Source of the DNA: Siphonodentalium dalli
Taxonomy: Eukaryota > Mollusca > Scaphopoda > Gadilida > Siphonodentaliidae
Assembly (NCBI GenBank): GCA_032622095.1
Contig: CP136065.1
Coordinates: forward strand, 62,479,094-62,543,093
Reading direction: 5' to 3'
Length of the DNA stretch: 64,000 bases
Shown piece after piece: positions 31,876 through 43,536 of the stretch. The position numbers and the translations under genes were made by a program. A model generated the notes under the pieces. The model did no database searches. It was given only the letters and a program-made list of their open reading frames with translations, and was not told where the DNA came from. Position 1 is the stretch's first letter. Each line of letters starts with the position of its first letter.

Positions 31876-34800
31876 ATGCGATAATTATTGCTGTCCCCCC
31901 AAAACTTCGAAATGAAATACAGTCAATTGAAATAAACATCCATATAACTTTAGACAGTGTCTTTGAAATGGAGATTGTTGGTCAAATATATATTATTTTA
32001 TACAACACAATCAAAATTAAAAGCAGAAATGGTCTCGTAAAAATGGTGGTGATCCCTGAATACATCTTTAATGCATATACGCATGTTATGCCTGGTATTC
32101 AAGACAAATAAATTAGGATTTCCTCTAAATCTTTCTGAAAATAGTTTTTTATCTATTTCATGACACACCCTAACTAACTGACTGATATTATTATCAGTTA
32201 GTAACAATGATGTCATTAACATTAATGGCACGTTCACATGCAGCTGCAAGAAAATGTCAGATATGCCCGTCTGACTAACATGACCAATGAAAAATATAAT
32301 TCGGGAATATATCCGAGGAAGACAGTGCACTGTTAGTTTATCGCCAGGCATGAGTGATATGTGTTCACATTGATTTGTGGTCATCGGTATCCTTCAAAAA
32401 AATGTCAGATATGGCCGTGTGACTTACTTGACCAATGAAAAAATATGATACAGGAATACTTCCGATGGTGTCAGTGGGCTGGTATTTTATCGCCAATGGG
32501 TGATCTGTGTTCCCGTTGATTTGTGGTCATTGGTATCCGTTAAATAATCTATGAGGGATATGATCCATTATCAACGACTCGATCATTTCCGCTTCGCTAG
32601 GAAATAACCTCTTCCATAGATATAAACCATATTCGTGCAATGCTACAATACATGGATCTGGTGGTCAGGCAATGGCATTGACTCGATGACTCATACATGG
32701 TAATTGAGAATAATGTATTCAATATGGCTGTGCCAAACTTGATCATACATTAAATACTGATACATACATGTAGTACCTAATAGCAACAAAGAGTTTAACA
32801 TGCGAGTGCTTTCTCAGCAAACGTATTTCCCGGTAGTATGCACACGATCAATCACGTGATTGTACTAGTCCGGCAGATATGGTGTCTATTTACGGAAGAG
32901 GTTATTTCCTAGCAAAGCGGAAATGGCGTGCCGTTGAGAATGGGATATGCTCGTAACCGTTCATTCGCTCGGGTTATGATCCATCAATAGTATCGTCTGT
33001 TTCATCAACTGAATTCGTGAATGCATATTAGATGGGTTGCCATATCACTGAATTATCTTATTCCAGGATCACAATATTTTTTCTTTTATCATAGTATCCT
33101 ATATTAGGTTTCGCATCAAACCACAAACAAACCTTCAGATGCATGATAAGTGATAGCAGTATATTGCATTTTATTCTGTAGATATAACGCGCTTATCGGG
33201 GATGTCAACTTACCAATTTTGAATGGGGCGTCCTGTACAAATTTTCATTTGAAAAGTTATGTATGAAGCAGTTTTTGATACACGAAGGCATGAGTATAAT
33301 TGAACAGTATGTCGGCTATGTAAATAATCAGTTCTCGCTTTATTTAATTTTGAGAAATTTTGATCAATGTAAAATTCATAAATAAAATCAACAACATGAT
33401 ACATTACCAAATGTATCCGTCAGATAAAGCATAAATTTGATCAATATTCGATCAGGTCACACCCTGAATATTAGCGACTTATTCGTCCTGGAGATTTTCA
33501 TGGAAATCCATATATAAAATTGGTGACTTGATCATCCACTTACAACAATCAGGTTGAAGGGACAAAAGTCATTCGAAGTGAGTTCATGTGAAATAAAATA
33601 ATTTAAAAACAACTATCACCAACAAGTTACATTCTAAAATATATCGACGTTTCTAATTTTCGCTATTAATAATTCTCCAATAACGAGGCTTCGCATTTCG
33701 AATTTTGTTTAGGTGAATATTACTGTTACAGTGGATTACCGATCAATGTTGAAAAAGTCCAATAAGATACCGAAGTTGTCATTAAATATTGGAAAGTAAT
33801 ATTCTGAAAATACTGTTTAGACTAAATTCTTTGTATATGTATATACACAGGTAGATTATAATTGACATTGCTTGCAGAATTTATGCCTAATCGCTCGCAA
33901 CCGGCAACTATTTTCACCATCGAAACGTAATTTCATTCACCTGGGCCATTTGTATGTGACATAGCAGTTTTCATACTCACACATTCACTTTACCTTGACT
34001 CTGAAGTTTGTATATAAGACAATAGCTAAATTGCCTTATCTTCTTCGTTTTATTATCTGTGTAATCCATAACTGAATACCTCATCCACAATATTGTATTA
34101 TCCGCACGTACCAATAAGGTACATGCTATCCGGATGCGTGCGACATATCATCAAGCTACTATGGTAATGTACAGTTATGTACATTGGATTAGAGATTAAA
34201 GCATATTAATTATCGCTGCAAGTATCATACTATATATATATTGATTACATTCACGTATTTATATATACACCATAATGTTATGTTTATAATCATATATCTT
34301 GCCTGTAAATAATGTACATATACTCTCCTATGATGGAGGTCAATAAAACATTCTACTACGCCATTTGCGATCTTTGTTGATATCACTGTAACATTTCTAT
34401 TTAAATGACAATGGATTCAACTACGCGATTTGCGATCTTTGATGAAAATAACTGTAAAATTTCTATTTAAATGACAATGGTTTCAGCAAGCGATATTTCG
34501 TTCCTGTGTATATTTCAATAATTAAGATACGAATAACGGTTAACTATTTCTTCAATTTCATTCTTGATGGTGATGTGTTTTTACAGACTTATTTTTTTTG
34601 GACACATTTACCCACTTGATGGCATTGGGTCCCTTCAAGTCCGACACCGAACAGTTTATCGTTGACAGACGACAGCGTTAGTCATTCACTTGTTACAGAT
34701 GTATAGATATGAAAACGAAAATGCTCCTTTATTTCATATAGATAAGAGAAAATCATTAAAATTAAATTGAATGGTAACAAATTGTAGTGTTTTGGATCTT

Positions 34801-34980
34801 TTTTTATTGTTTTAAATTCTAACCCTAAAATGGTACTTTTTACCTCTCAGAAGAAGTCCATGTGAATAGCTACTAATCACGGAACAAGAGTCAATATTCT
34901 AAAACTTTCACAGACGTGTAATTTACAAGATGGTAAGATTTCGAGTACTGCAGTGCGCAATAACATACACCCTGCATGTA
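31876..34980. repeat. Non-coding downstream flank of ZNF copy C
   Basis: No gene supported. Matches the downstream flank of copy A (31,900-32,150 with 6,250-6,460) and of copy E (32,940-34,760 with 44,030-46,260 and 49,140-49,560). It serves as the empty site for three insertions in copy E. Confidence 0.7.
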
Positions 34981-34984
34981 CTTT

Positions 34985-35900
34985 CTTATTGTGGAATTTT
35001 TATTAGGTTTACTGTATCTTCGCAATATCATTACAAGAGGCCTGAGCTTATAAACCACTGACTTCCATTGTTACCCTCTTGTAATATACATGCATAGCAG
35101 TTTCATAGTACTGATCCCTGGTGAGTAAAGCATTGTACTCCTGACAGGTTAAATATTCTACTTCCGACAGGTAAAACATTCCTTCTCTATCACCTCTAGA
35201 TCGTATCTCTCTTTCTGAATTGGCTATTTATCCTATTCTCCATATTGTTTTATATTTATTTTCTATGCAATTAATTCCACAATACATTGGTAATTGAACG
35301 ATGTATAATGTCTATATAACGCCTTGAATTTCCTATCCTTTACAGTCGGGGCAGTTGGTTTTATAATGGCTTACAACTAATCACTGGTCTCGCCTGTGAT
35401 TAATGCTATAAATTATTGGTGTGACCATGTACAATACATGGATTTTACATACATAAATTACACACAAGTGTGTATCCACCCTTATTGTGGAATTATTATT
35501 AGGATTATGGTATCTTCGCACAATATCATTACAAGCGGCCTGAGCTTATAAACCACTGATTTTCATTGTTACCCTCTTGTAATATACATGCATAGCAGTT
35601 TTATAGTATACTGATCCCTGGTGAGTAAAGCATTGTACTCCCGACAGGTAAAATATTCTACTCCCGACAGGTAAAAAACATTGTACTCCCGACAGGTAAA
35701 ACATTGTATTCCCGACAGGTAAAACATTCCTTCTCTATCACCTCTTTTGATTGTATCTCTCTTTCTGAATTGGCTATTTATCCTATTCTCCATATTGTTT
35801 TATATTTATTTTCGATCCAATTAATTCCATAATGCATTGAACGATGTATGCCATATCCATAAGGTCTATATATACGCCTTGAATTTCCTATCCCTTTCAG
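34985..35900. repeat. Tandem duplication of about 480 bp with an internal 22-bp repeat
   Basis: 34,985-35,355 and 35,475-35,900 share long stretches (TATTAGG, GGCCTGAGCTTATAAACCAC, TGATCCCTGGTGAGTAAAGC). In the second copy the CCCGACAGGTAAAACATT unit is expanded to about four direct repeats (35,625-35,730). No gene. Confidence 0.75.
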
Positions 35901-38240
35901 TCGAGTTTTGATCAAAATTCGACTATTGACACGACGAGGGACGGTTGGTTGGCGGGCAAATTTGAGAAATATTATGTACGTTATATTCGATCAAACATCA
36001 AGCAATTCCATCCATATTTGGTATATGAATATTTCACAACAATTTTATGACCGATACAGGGGGGGGGGGTGGTATCCGCAATTCTTTTACGAACACTAGG
36101 CGGGTGGGTTGGTGGTTCAGCAGCCCAGCTTACACAATTTTTCCTGGCCCCGTCATTTTTTCCTGGAGCAATTTTTCTTCAACATAATGGGACAAACGGA
36201 TTTAAGAACTGTGCTATGGTGTATTAGGTATGTACTTAACTCTTGTTATGGGGTTTGAGTTCACCATCAGTTAATAATGACGGGTGACACCAACGGGTAA
36301 TAAAAAGTTCAGCTTGTTAAATGTTTTCATCAAGGATCTATCAATGAACATTGCCACGGAAACGCTCAGATTTAAATAGTTAAATGTAAACACTTCAAAT
36401 AATAACAGACTATTCAAAAAACCATAAGAAAATAAAACAAAGGTGTTAAAACAAACGTTCACCGATTTAAACGATATTCGGTATATGGGTGTAGGATCTC
36501 CTCTAGATGGGAGCTGTCAAATGTCAACGATTTTCGAAGTAAAACATGGCCGCTAGACAACCATTTTGTAATTTTCTCTTTGCATCACTAAATCCTTGAT
36601 CACGCCATAGAGAGCTGATTCCTCATCCGATCATCACCAAACTTCATGTGGATCGTCAGTGTGACCTACCAATTGGTGCCAACCATTTTGTCCCGAATTC
36701 TGTAAAAACCATGGCTTCCAGTGGACATCTTGTATTTTCCTCTTTGTCTGACTAAATTATTTAGCACACCTTACAGGTCACATTTCTCATCCAATCATCA
36801 CCAAACTTCATATGGATCTTCGAGGTGATCGCTACATAGGAGCCTCTCCCCAAATCTGTTTAAAACAAACATGGCAACCAGCAGCCATCTTGGATTTCAA
36901 ATGTCAAACCATCAGCACACCTTACAGCCCACATTTATTGGAGAATTGTTTTGAAACTTGACAGTCTTGTTGGTAAATAAAAAGTAGGAATGCTTCTATA
37001 ATCATGATACGGAAGTAGATCGGTTAAAATCAGGAAAACTGAGTAAATTAGTCATTTGAAGCAGTTTGGAGGGGGTGGGTCCCTATCCCAGAATCGGAAT
37101 AAAAATAATATTAGGGGGTGGTTATTACCCAAAGGGCGGAAATTTTTTTTGCGCCCATTTACCGGAATTTTGTCCTGACCCCCCCCCCCCCCCTCTGACC
37201 GGTAGTGCGAAAAATTGAACAAACGTCAACCGATTCCATTCATATTGGGTATATGGATCATTCATAATATCTTGATTCAATTCAAAAAACATATTTGTCC
37301 GATTTGTTTTATTTACCTGAGTTATGACCCTTGGTTCTGAGATTGTTGAAGGTTCTTTCATTAGTTCATTCATTTTTAATTATTCTTGGTCGATCATATT
37401 CACTTTTGTGTGAAAAACAACTCTACCACAACCATATTTGATGCGCAACCCTTGTTTATTATTACCATTCTTTATATTGGTATATCGCATGTATGTGGTC
37501 GTGTTTGTTGTGTACGTATTTTATATCTCACATGCATACTGCCTTGTTTGTATTTCAGCTATACTGATATGTAGCACTCATGCGGACGTGTTGGAATTTG
37601 TATTGACGTTCTTGTTATGTGTAAAATAAGTTGTAAGCAATGAACTAATCTTGTAATTTACGTTGAACTAATTCATCATTTCACAACCATGACGTGGCTT
37701 CATCTGTCTGATCCCAACTAAAAGAAAGACGCTAACTAACTTATTGTATAAATAATACATATAATAACATACACTATTAATTTAACCGGCTAAAACTGCT
37801 GACTGAATTTTACTCCCGGTTAAAATCTAATGACCACAACCTCAATGCATTTCTTATACACATCACAGTGACTCATACATGCACGTGACTAAAATATTCA
37901 GTTTAATATACTTGCTCTACGATTGTATTTCAGTAAATTTTGTATAAATATTGCCAGCACACAACTCAATTCGTTCGTATGAATTAAATAAAGTGACCCT
38001 CTGTGGCAAAATCACCTCGTTTATTTATCGGTGATTTGTTTGTGACGAACGAAGGACTGTTTGTTTATATTTTGCGTAGTTCACACGTCGTACTTTACAC
38101 GAAATTATACAGCCGATGTTGTTAACTGTATAGCTTAATTATAATTTATTCAAATTGGTGTAGTGGCCTAGTTGTGAAATCTTAGTGTGTATTAGTTCTA
38201 TATAATGAAACATAAGGAAGTAATATGTCTTTAAAATTGT
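35901..38240. other. Non-coding upstream region of ZNF copy D
   Basis: 35,920-36,060 and 37,200-37,370 are copies of the 1.1-kb satellite. G/C homopolymers lie at 36,058-36,070 and 37,180-37,195. 36,490-36,990 holds about three degenerate copies of a roughly 180-bp unit with TCATCACCAAACTTCAT and GCACACCTTACAG. 37,440-38,240 is the uninterrupted version of 1,980-4,215. Confidence 0.6.
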
Positions 38241-38248
38241 TCTATTTT

Positions 38249-38250
38249 AA
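38249..38250 (+). promoter_or_regulatory. Degenerate splice acceptor before ZNF copy D (AA in place of AG)
   Basis: At the site where copies A, C and E read TTTTAG, copy D reads TTTTAA. If the site is a true acceptor, this copy has lost it. Confidence 0.5.
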
Positions 38251-38541
38251 ATGATACCGTGATATCCTGATGCGAGCCATTACCTAGAAATTATGCCTCT
38301 AATATAGAGACTGATAACTTCATACACAGGGGGATATACATGCATTAAATAACCAGAGAAAACCAGAGAAAACCGCAGGCACTTTCGAGACTCAAGTTCA
38401 GCAAGATAAACTGTCGTTTGCTAAGTAAGACGCCCCTAGTAAGACGACCCTGATAGATATCAACAGATGGCGTGGATTTAGAAACTGAATCGAAGGATTC
38501 ACAACACGAAGGAGGACTTTCTGATTTGGTTTATTGATAAA

Positions 38542-40008
38542 ATGAGCTGTTTGATGAATAATACAGGAGACCTACTCTGTGATGCAGATAATACGAAGGG
38601 TATACGAGGCCAGACAATGCAGGCGCAATTTGAGTGTCAGGGACGTAGACAGCGACATGATTCGGGCGTGAGAAGTGATAATTTCACTGAATCTGGCGAT
38701 CTTAATCCACACATGGGACGTAGACAGCGACATGATTCGGGTGTGAGTCATGAAAAGTTCACTGAATCTGGCGATCTTACCCGGCACATGGGACGTACAG
38801 AGCGACATGATTCGGGTGTGAGTCATGATAAATTCACTGAATCTGGCGATCTTACCCGGCACATGGGACGTACAGAGCGACACGATTCGGGTGTGAGGTC
38901 TGATAAATTCACTGAATCTGGCGATCTTACTCGGCACATGGGACGTACAGAGCGACATAATTCGGGTGAGAGTCCTGATAAATTCACTGAATCTAGCGAT
39001 CTTACTCGGCACATGGGACGTAGCGAGCGACATGATTCGGGTGTGGGTCATGATAAATTCACTGAATCTGGCGATCTTACTCGACACATGGGACGTAGAG
39101 AGCGACACGATTCGGGTGTGAGTTCTGATAAATTCACTGAATCTGGCGATCTTACTCGGCACATGGGACGTAGCGAGCGACATGATTCGGGTGTGGGTCA
39201 TGATAAATTCACTGAATCTGGCGATCTTACTCGACACATGGGACGTAGAGAGCGACACGATTCGGGTGTGAGTTCTGATAAATTCACTGAATCTGGCGAT
39301 CTTACTCGGCACATGGGACGTAGAGAGCGACATGATTCGGGTGTGAGTACTGATAAATTCACTGAATCTGGCGATCTTACTCGGCACATGGGACGTAGAG
39401 AGCGACATGATTCGGGTGTGAGTTCTGATAAATTCACTGAATCTGGCGATCTTACTCGGCACATGGGACGTAGAGAGCGACATGATTCGGGTGTGGGTCA
39501 TGATAAATTCACTGAATCTGGCGATCTTACTCGGCACATGGGACGTAGAGAGCGACATGATTCGGGTGTGAGTCCTGATAAATTCACTGAATCTGGCGAT
39601 CTTACTCGGCACATGGGACGTAGACAGCGACATGATTCGGGTGTGAGTTCTGATAAATTCACTGAATCTGGCGATCTTACCCGGCACATGGGACGTAGAC
39701 AGCGACATGATTCGGGTGTGAGTTCTGATAAATTCACTGAATCTGGCGATCTTACTCGGCAAATGGGACGTAGAGAGCGACATGATTCGGGTGTGAGTTC
39801 TGATAAATTCACTGAATCTGGCGATCTTACCCGGCACATGGGACGTAGACAGCGACATGATTCGGGTGTGAGTTCTTACTCGCCACATGGGAATTATCAC
39901 AGGAAAGCAGCAGTATCAGTGTATTGTGTGTTCAAAGGAATTAATCCATTCTTGCTATTTCAAAGTACACATGATGGTCCATACGGGAGAAAAACCACAC
40001 CAGTGTAA
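38542..40008 (+). CDS. 488-codon frame: 25-residue repeat tract derived from a zinc finger (ZNF copy D, front part)
   Basis: After an N-terminal leader (MSCLMNNTGDLLCDADNT) the frame encodes sixteen complete 25-residue repeats, one per exact 75-bp unit from 38,641 to 39,840, plus a shortened seventeenth. The consensus is DKFTESGDLTRHMGRRERHDSGVS. The KFTESGDLTRHM part aligns with the KRFTQSGDLTRHM half of a C2H2 finger. The two cysteines and the second histidine are missing, so it cannot bind zinc in the usual way. Copy A holds one such unit in frame with its fingers. Here a 26-bp deletion in the last unit throws the downstream fingers (40,012 onward) out of frame, so the ORF ends with unrelated residues. 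Whether it is translated is unknown; the acceptor upstream is damaged. Confidence 0.5.
   Translation: MSCLMNNTGDLLCDADNTKGIRGQTMQAQFECQGRRQRHDSGVRSDNFTESGDLNPHMGRRQRHDSGVSHEKFTESGDLTRHMGRTERHDSGVSHDKFTESGDLTRHMGRTERHDSGVRSDKFTESGDLTRHMGRTERHNSGESPDKFTESSDLTRHMGRSERHDSGVGHDKFTESGDLTRHMGRRERHDSGVSSDKFTESGDLTRHMGRSERHDSGVGHDKFTESGDLTRHMGRRERHDSGVSSDKFTESGDLTRHMGRRERHDSGVSTDKFTESGDLTRHMGRRERHDSGVSSDKFTESGDLTRHMGRRERHDSGVGHDKFTESGDLTRHMGRRERHDSGVSPDKFTESGDLTRHMGRRQRHDSGVSSDKFTESGDLTRHMGRRQRHDSGVSSDKFTESGDLTRQMGRRERHDSGVSSDKFTESGDLTRHMGRRQRHDSGVSSYSPHGNYHRKAAVSVYCVFKGINPFLLFQSTHDGPYGRKTTPV
38641..39890. repeat. 75-bp tandem repeat, 16 full units plus one deleted unit
   Basis: Every line of 75 bp begins GGACGTAGA(G/C)AGCGACATGA or a close variant. 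Period is exactly 75, a multiple of three, so both strands stay open through the array. Pairs of adjacent units recur as blocks (the GTGGGTCATGATAAA variants alternate near 39,040-39,230), showing growth by multi-unit duplication. Confidence 0.95.
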
Positions 40009-40451
40009 CGTGTGTCTTACGAGATTCGCTCGATCATAACACGAGGATCCATACAGGAGAAAAACCGTCCATTCGCTCAGCCACATGCACTGACAGGACA
40101 CATGAGGGTCCACGCGGGAGAGAAACCATATCAGTGTGACGTGTGTTTTAAGAGATTCACTAGCTCCGGTGATCTGAAAAAACACACGAGGATCCACACG
40201 GGAGAGAAACCTTATCAGTGTAACGTGTGTCTTAAGAGATTCGCTCAGTCATGTGCTCTGAAAAAACACATGAGGATCCACATGGGAGAGAAATGTTATC
40301 AGTGTGATGTGTGTCCCAAGAGATTCGTTCGGTCAGATGAATTGGCTGGACACATGAAGGTCCATACGGGAGAGAAACCGTATGAGTGTAACGTGTGTCT
40401 TAAGAGATTCGCTCGGTCATATCACCTGACTCCACACATCAGGGTCCATGC
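39891..40451 (+). pseudogene. C2H2 zinc fingers of copy D, truncated at a duplication junction
   Basis: Starting near 39,900 one finger (QYQCIVCSKE, ending HMMVHTGEKP) and the next (CNVCLTRFARS) are readable before a TAA at about 40,036. From 40,060 to 40,451 a new frame gives a partial finger and four complete fingers ([40 protein letters not shown]). The final histidine region breaks at 40,452, where the sequence becomes the upstream unit of copy E (ACAAGTTTAATAAAAAG, also at about 26,400). The array is thus cut by the unit junction and interrupted by stops. Confidence 0.8.
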
Positions 40452-42042
40452 GGATACAAGTTTAATAAAAAGAAATAGTTCCAGGTGACCTTTGGTTTCC
40501 GGGTTGTCGTCTGCCGTCTGGTTACATTAGGTACCAACATCTCAACATACTATGGCTACAATATTTTACCAACATACTCCACCGAATGAATAGTTTGAAC
40601 TGTTATTTCATTAAATATACGCCATTAAATACGTCCGAGTCTTTATTTATATGGGACTATTTTTTACGCGAACAAACAACGCACAGTTACGTGAAACGTC
40701 ATCGCATGCATTATAGAAGCCAATGCTATTTTCACGTCCCATTTGTTGATTTAAGTATCTTTTATCAAGGTTTTGGATCATGAATAAAATCTACAACACG
40801 CCCCAAGTTAAAAGCGGAATTTACAAGACTCGTCCAGTAAATTAGGTACGGACCTCGCCAAAGCTCGGCCCAGACCTAATTTACTCAAACTCGTTTTGTA
40901 AATTCCGCTACAAACTGGGGACTCGTTGTAGATCCATTTATTGATATCAAAATACCCACGGATACGGATCAGTAAAACCTGTAATCACTTTATTATCACA
41001 CAGCCAGATTAGTTGGTGGCAGCTTCACGATAATATATTACCATTCCTGAATCCATTGGAAATTTCATGCTAAGAAAATAAGAGCAGATGAAAACGACAA
41101 CAAGACGAACACGCGCGAAATGTGACGTATGTCAAACAATGAGATATCATGGGATTTCCCATGACGTCACAACTGGTCTGTGCATATCGAGTAATATCAG
41201 ACAGGTGATATCAGACCAGTTAGTCGGTCCGATATTACGTTGCGTCGGAAGGGGTGACCAGACACCACTGAATATGGAATGCGGTAGAATTAATTGGTTG
41301 AGCATGAATTTAATTACTAGCTATTTAATAAGAGGATTTATCAACCCTTGGAAGTTGAAGCTGGAAATATAAACATATTTGCATATATACATACATATGG
41401 TCAACATGATGAATGAGGGTACATTCATACACTGGCAAGTTTGCACGGCATTTTTTGCAGGTATTTTCTCGTAGAAAACCCTATGGTGCCAGAATATAAC
41501 CACAACATGCATATAACTAGCATATTTACCAAAGCTAACGACAGTAACATTTCGGTAGTTCCACATGTAATGGTGCTACTAACACATTGCCTTAAAATAC
41601 ATTTCACAGTGTAAGATTGATTCATGTTATTTATATGCAAATATCGACAGCATCGTTACTATTGGAAGAACATAGTTTGTACTTCTCATGTAATTAGCTG
41701 GTGTATAGCGATGCATTTTAAATGCTTGTTTCCGTTCATGATCTGATACCATGATCTGATACCATGGGGTTTTCTGAGAAAATGCATGCAAATTATGCCT
41801 GCAAACTTGCCAATACGTGAACGTACCCTAAACGTATATATCTATCTAGCCAACATGCTATCAATTAAATAAATAGTATACGTTTGTATAATAGTCACAC
41901 TACAACGAAATGGCACAGCCGATGTTGTTGAATAGTGTGACCATGAATTATTCAAATGGATTTAGTGAACAAGTCGTGAAATAACAGTTATTCGATATAT
42001 TGAAATAAGGAAGTAATATGTCTTAAAAAAATGTTTTATTTT
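40452..42042. repeat. Duplicated unit upstream of ZNF copy E
   Basis: Sister of 26,398-29,585. Includes the hairpin at about 40,790-40,937 and the empty site of the 1.55-kb element at 41,180. No gene is seen. Conservation of 41,400-41,960 with 28,930-29,480 is high by eye, consistent with recent duplication or a conserved promoter. Confidence 0.8.
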
Positions 42043-42044
42043 AG
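42043..42044 (+). promoter_or_regulatory. Predicted 3' splice acceptor before ZNF copy E
   Basis: TTTTATTTTAG directly before the exon, as in copies A and C. Confidence 0.5.
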
Positions 42045-42165
42045 ATAGTCCCGTGAAATTCTGATGGATGCCATTACCTGGAAATTATGCCTAGAACAAA
42101 GAGACTGATAACAGTATACCCAGTGAGTTATAGTCCATGAATAACAAGAGCAAACTGAAGGCACA

Positions 42166-43536
42166 ATGAAGGCTCAAGTTCAGCAAGATAAAGTGTGTTT
42201 TACTAAGCAAGGGAGAGAATCCGATGTCACAGAAAGTTTGGGATCATCAACAGATGGCGTGGTTGGAGAGAAACCACACCAATGTGACGTGTGTCTTAAG
42301 AGATTCACCCAGTCAGTTGGTCTGAAAAGGCACATGAGGGTCCATACGGGGGAGAAAAGCTATCAATGTGATGTGTGTCTAAAGAGATTCGCTCAGTCAG
42401 GTTATCTGAAAACACACACGAGGATTCATGTGGCAGAGAAATCTTATCAGTGTAACGTGTGTCCTAAGAGATTCGCTCAGTCAAGTGGTCTGACTCAACA
42501 CATGAGGATCCATACGGGAGAAAAACCACATCAATGTGACTTGTGTCTTAAGAGATTCTCTAGGTCAGGTGATATGGCTCGACACAAGAGGGTCCATACG
42601 GGAGAAAAAAACTATCAGTGTGATGTGTGTCTCAAGAGATTCGCTCTTAAAGGTGATCTGAGGACACACATGAGGATCCACACGGGAGAGAAATCTTATC
42701 AGTGTGACGTGTGTCTTATGAGATTCGCTAAGTCAGTTAATCTCGAAAGACACAGAAGGATCCATACGGGAGAGAAACCGTATGAGTGTGATGTGTGTCC
42801 GAAGAGATTCGCTCGGTCAGGTCATCTGAAAACACACATGAGGATCCACACGGGAGAGAAATCTTATCAATGTGACTTGTGTCTCAAGAGATTCGCTCAG
42901 TCAGGTGGTCTGACTGAACACATGAGGGTCCATACGGGAGAGAAACAATATCAGTGTAATGTGTGTCTTAAGAGATTCGCTCGGTCAGGTGAACTGGCTA
43001 AACACAAGGTGGTCCATACGGGAGAAAAAGACTATCAGTGTGATGTGTGTCTTAAGAGATTCGCTCGGTCAAATGGTCTGGCTCGACACACGAGGACCCA
43101 TACGGGAGAGAAACCTTATCAGTGCAACGTTTGTCTTATGAGATTCGCTCTGTCAGTTAATCTCGAAAGACACAGAAGAGTCCATACGGGGGAGAAACCC
43201 TATCAGTGTGATCTGTGTCTGCATAGATTCACTCGGTCAGGTGATCTGAAAAAACACATGAGGATCCACACGGGAGAGAAATCTTATCAATGTGACGTGT
43301 GTCTTAAGAGATTCGCTCAGCCAGGCAATCTGACTCAACACATGAGGATCCACACGGGAGAAAAATCTTATCAATGTGATGTTTGTCTCAAGAGATTCGC
43401 TTGGTCGGGTGTTCTGAAGACACACATGAGGACCCACTCGGGAGAGAAATCTTATCAGTGTGATGTATCAGGTGATTTGAAACGAACAGCAGGATTCACA
43501 CCGGAGAGAAACCTTATTAATGTGATGTGTGTGTGA
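42166..43536 (+). CDS. Intact C2H2 zinc-finger protein with 14 fingers (456 aa), copy E
   Basis: A predicted nuclear DNA-binding protein. After a 39-residue leader (MKAQVQQDKVCF...VGEKPHQ) there are 14 consecutive 28-residue fingers, CxxC-x12-H-x3-H, with TGEK-type linkers, spanning about residues 40-431. All zinc ligands are present in the 14. Recognition helices vary only modestly (QSVGLKR, QSGYLKT, RSGDMAR, LKGDLRT, KSVNLER and so on). Fingers 6-7 and 11-12 share an NLERHRR-type finger followed by a closely related one, suggesting block duplication. A fifteenth finger is destroyed: CDVSGDLKRTAGFTPERN skips the middle of the finger and then runs in a shifted frame to the stop. No KRAB, SCAN, BTB or ZAD domain is visible; an upstream exon could carry one. 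It is the only full-length copy of the five in the window. Confidence 0.85.
   Translation: MKAQVQQDKVCFTKQGRESDVTESLGSSTDGVVGEKPHQCDVCLKRFTQSVGLKRHMRVHTGEKSYQCDVCLKRFAQSGYLKTHTRIHVAEKSYQCNVCPKRFAQSSGLTQHMRIHTGEKPHQCDLCLKRFSRSGDMARHKRVHTGEKNYQCDVCLKRFALKGDLRTHMRIHTGEKSYQCDVCLMRFAKSVNLERHRRIHTGEKPYECDVCPKRFARSGHLKTHMRIHTGEKSYQCDLCLKRFAQSGGLTEHMRVHTGEKQYQCNVCLKRFARSGELAKHKVVHTGEKDYQCDVCLKRFARSNGLARHTRTHTGEKPYQCNVCLMRFALSVNLERHRRVHTGEKPYQCDLCLHRFTRSGDLKKHMRIHTGEKSYQCDVCLKRFAQPGNLTQHMRIHTGEKSYQCDVCLKRFAWSGVLKTHMRTHSGEKSYQCDVSGDLKRTAGFTPERNLINVMCV

Noticed and set aside
38572-39900. 442-codon minus-strand frame
   Set aside because: Antisense reading of the 75-bp tandem array; open only because the unit lacks stops and its period is divisible by three.
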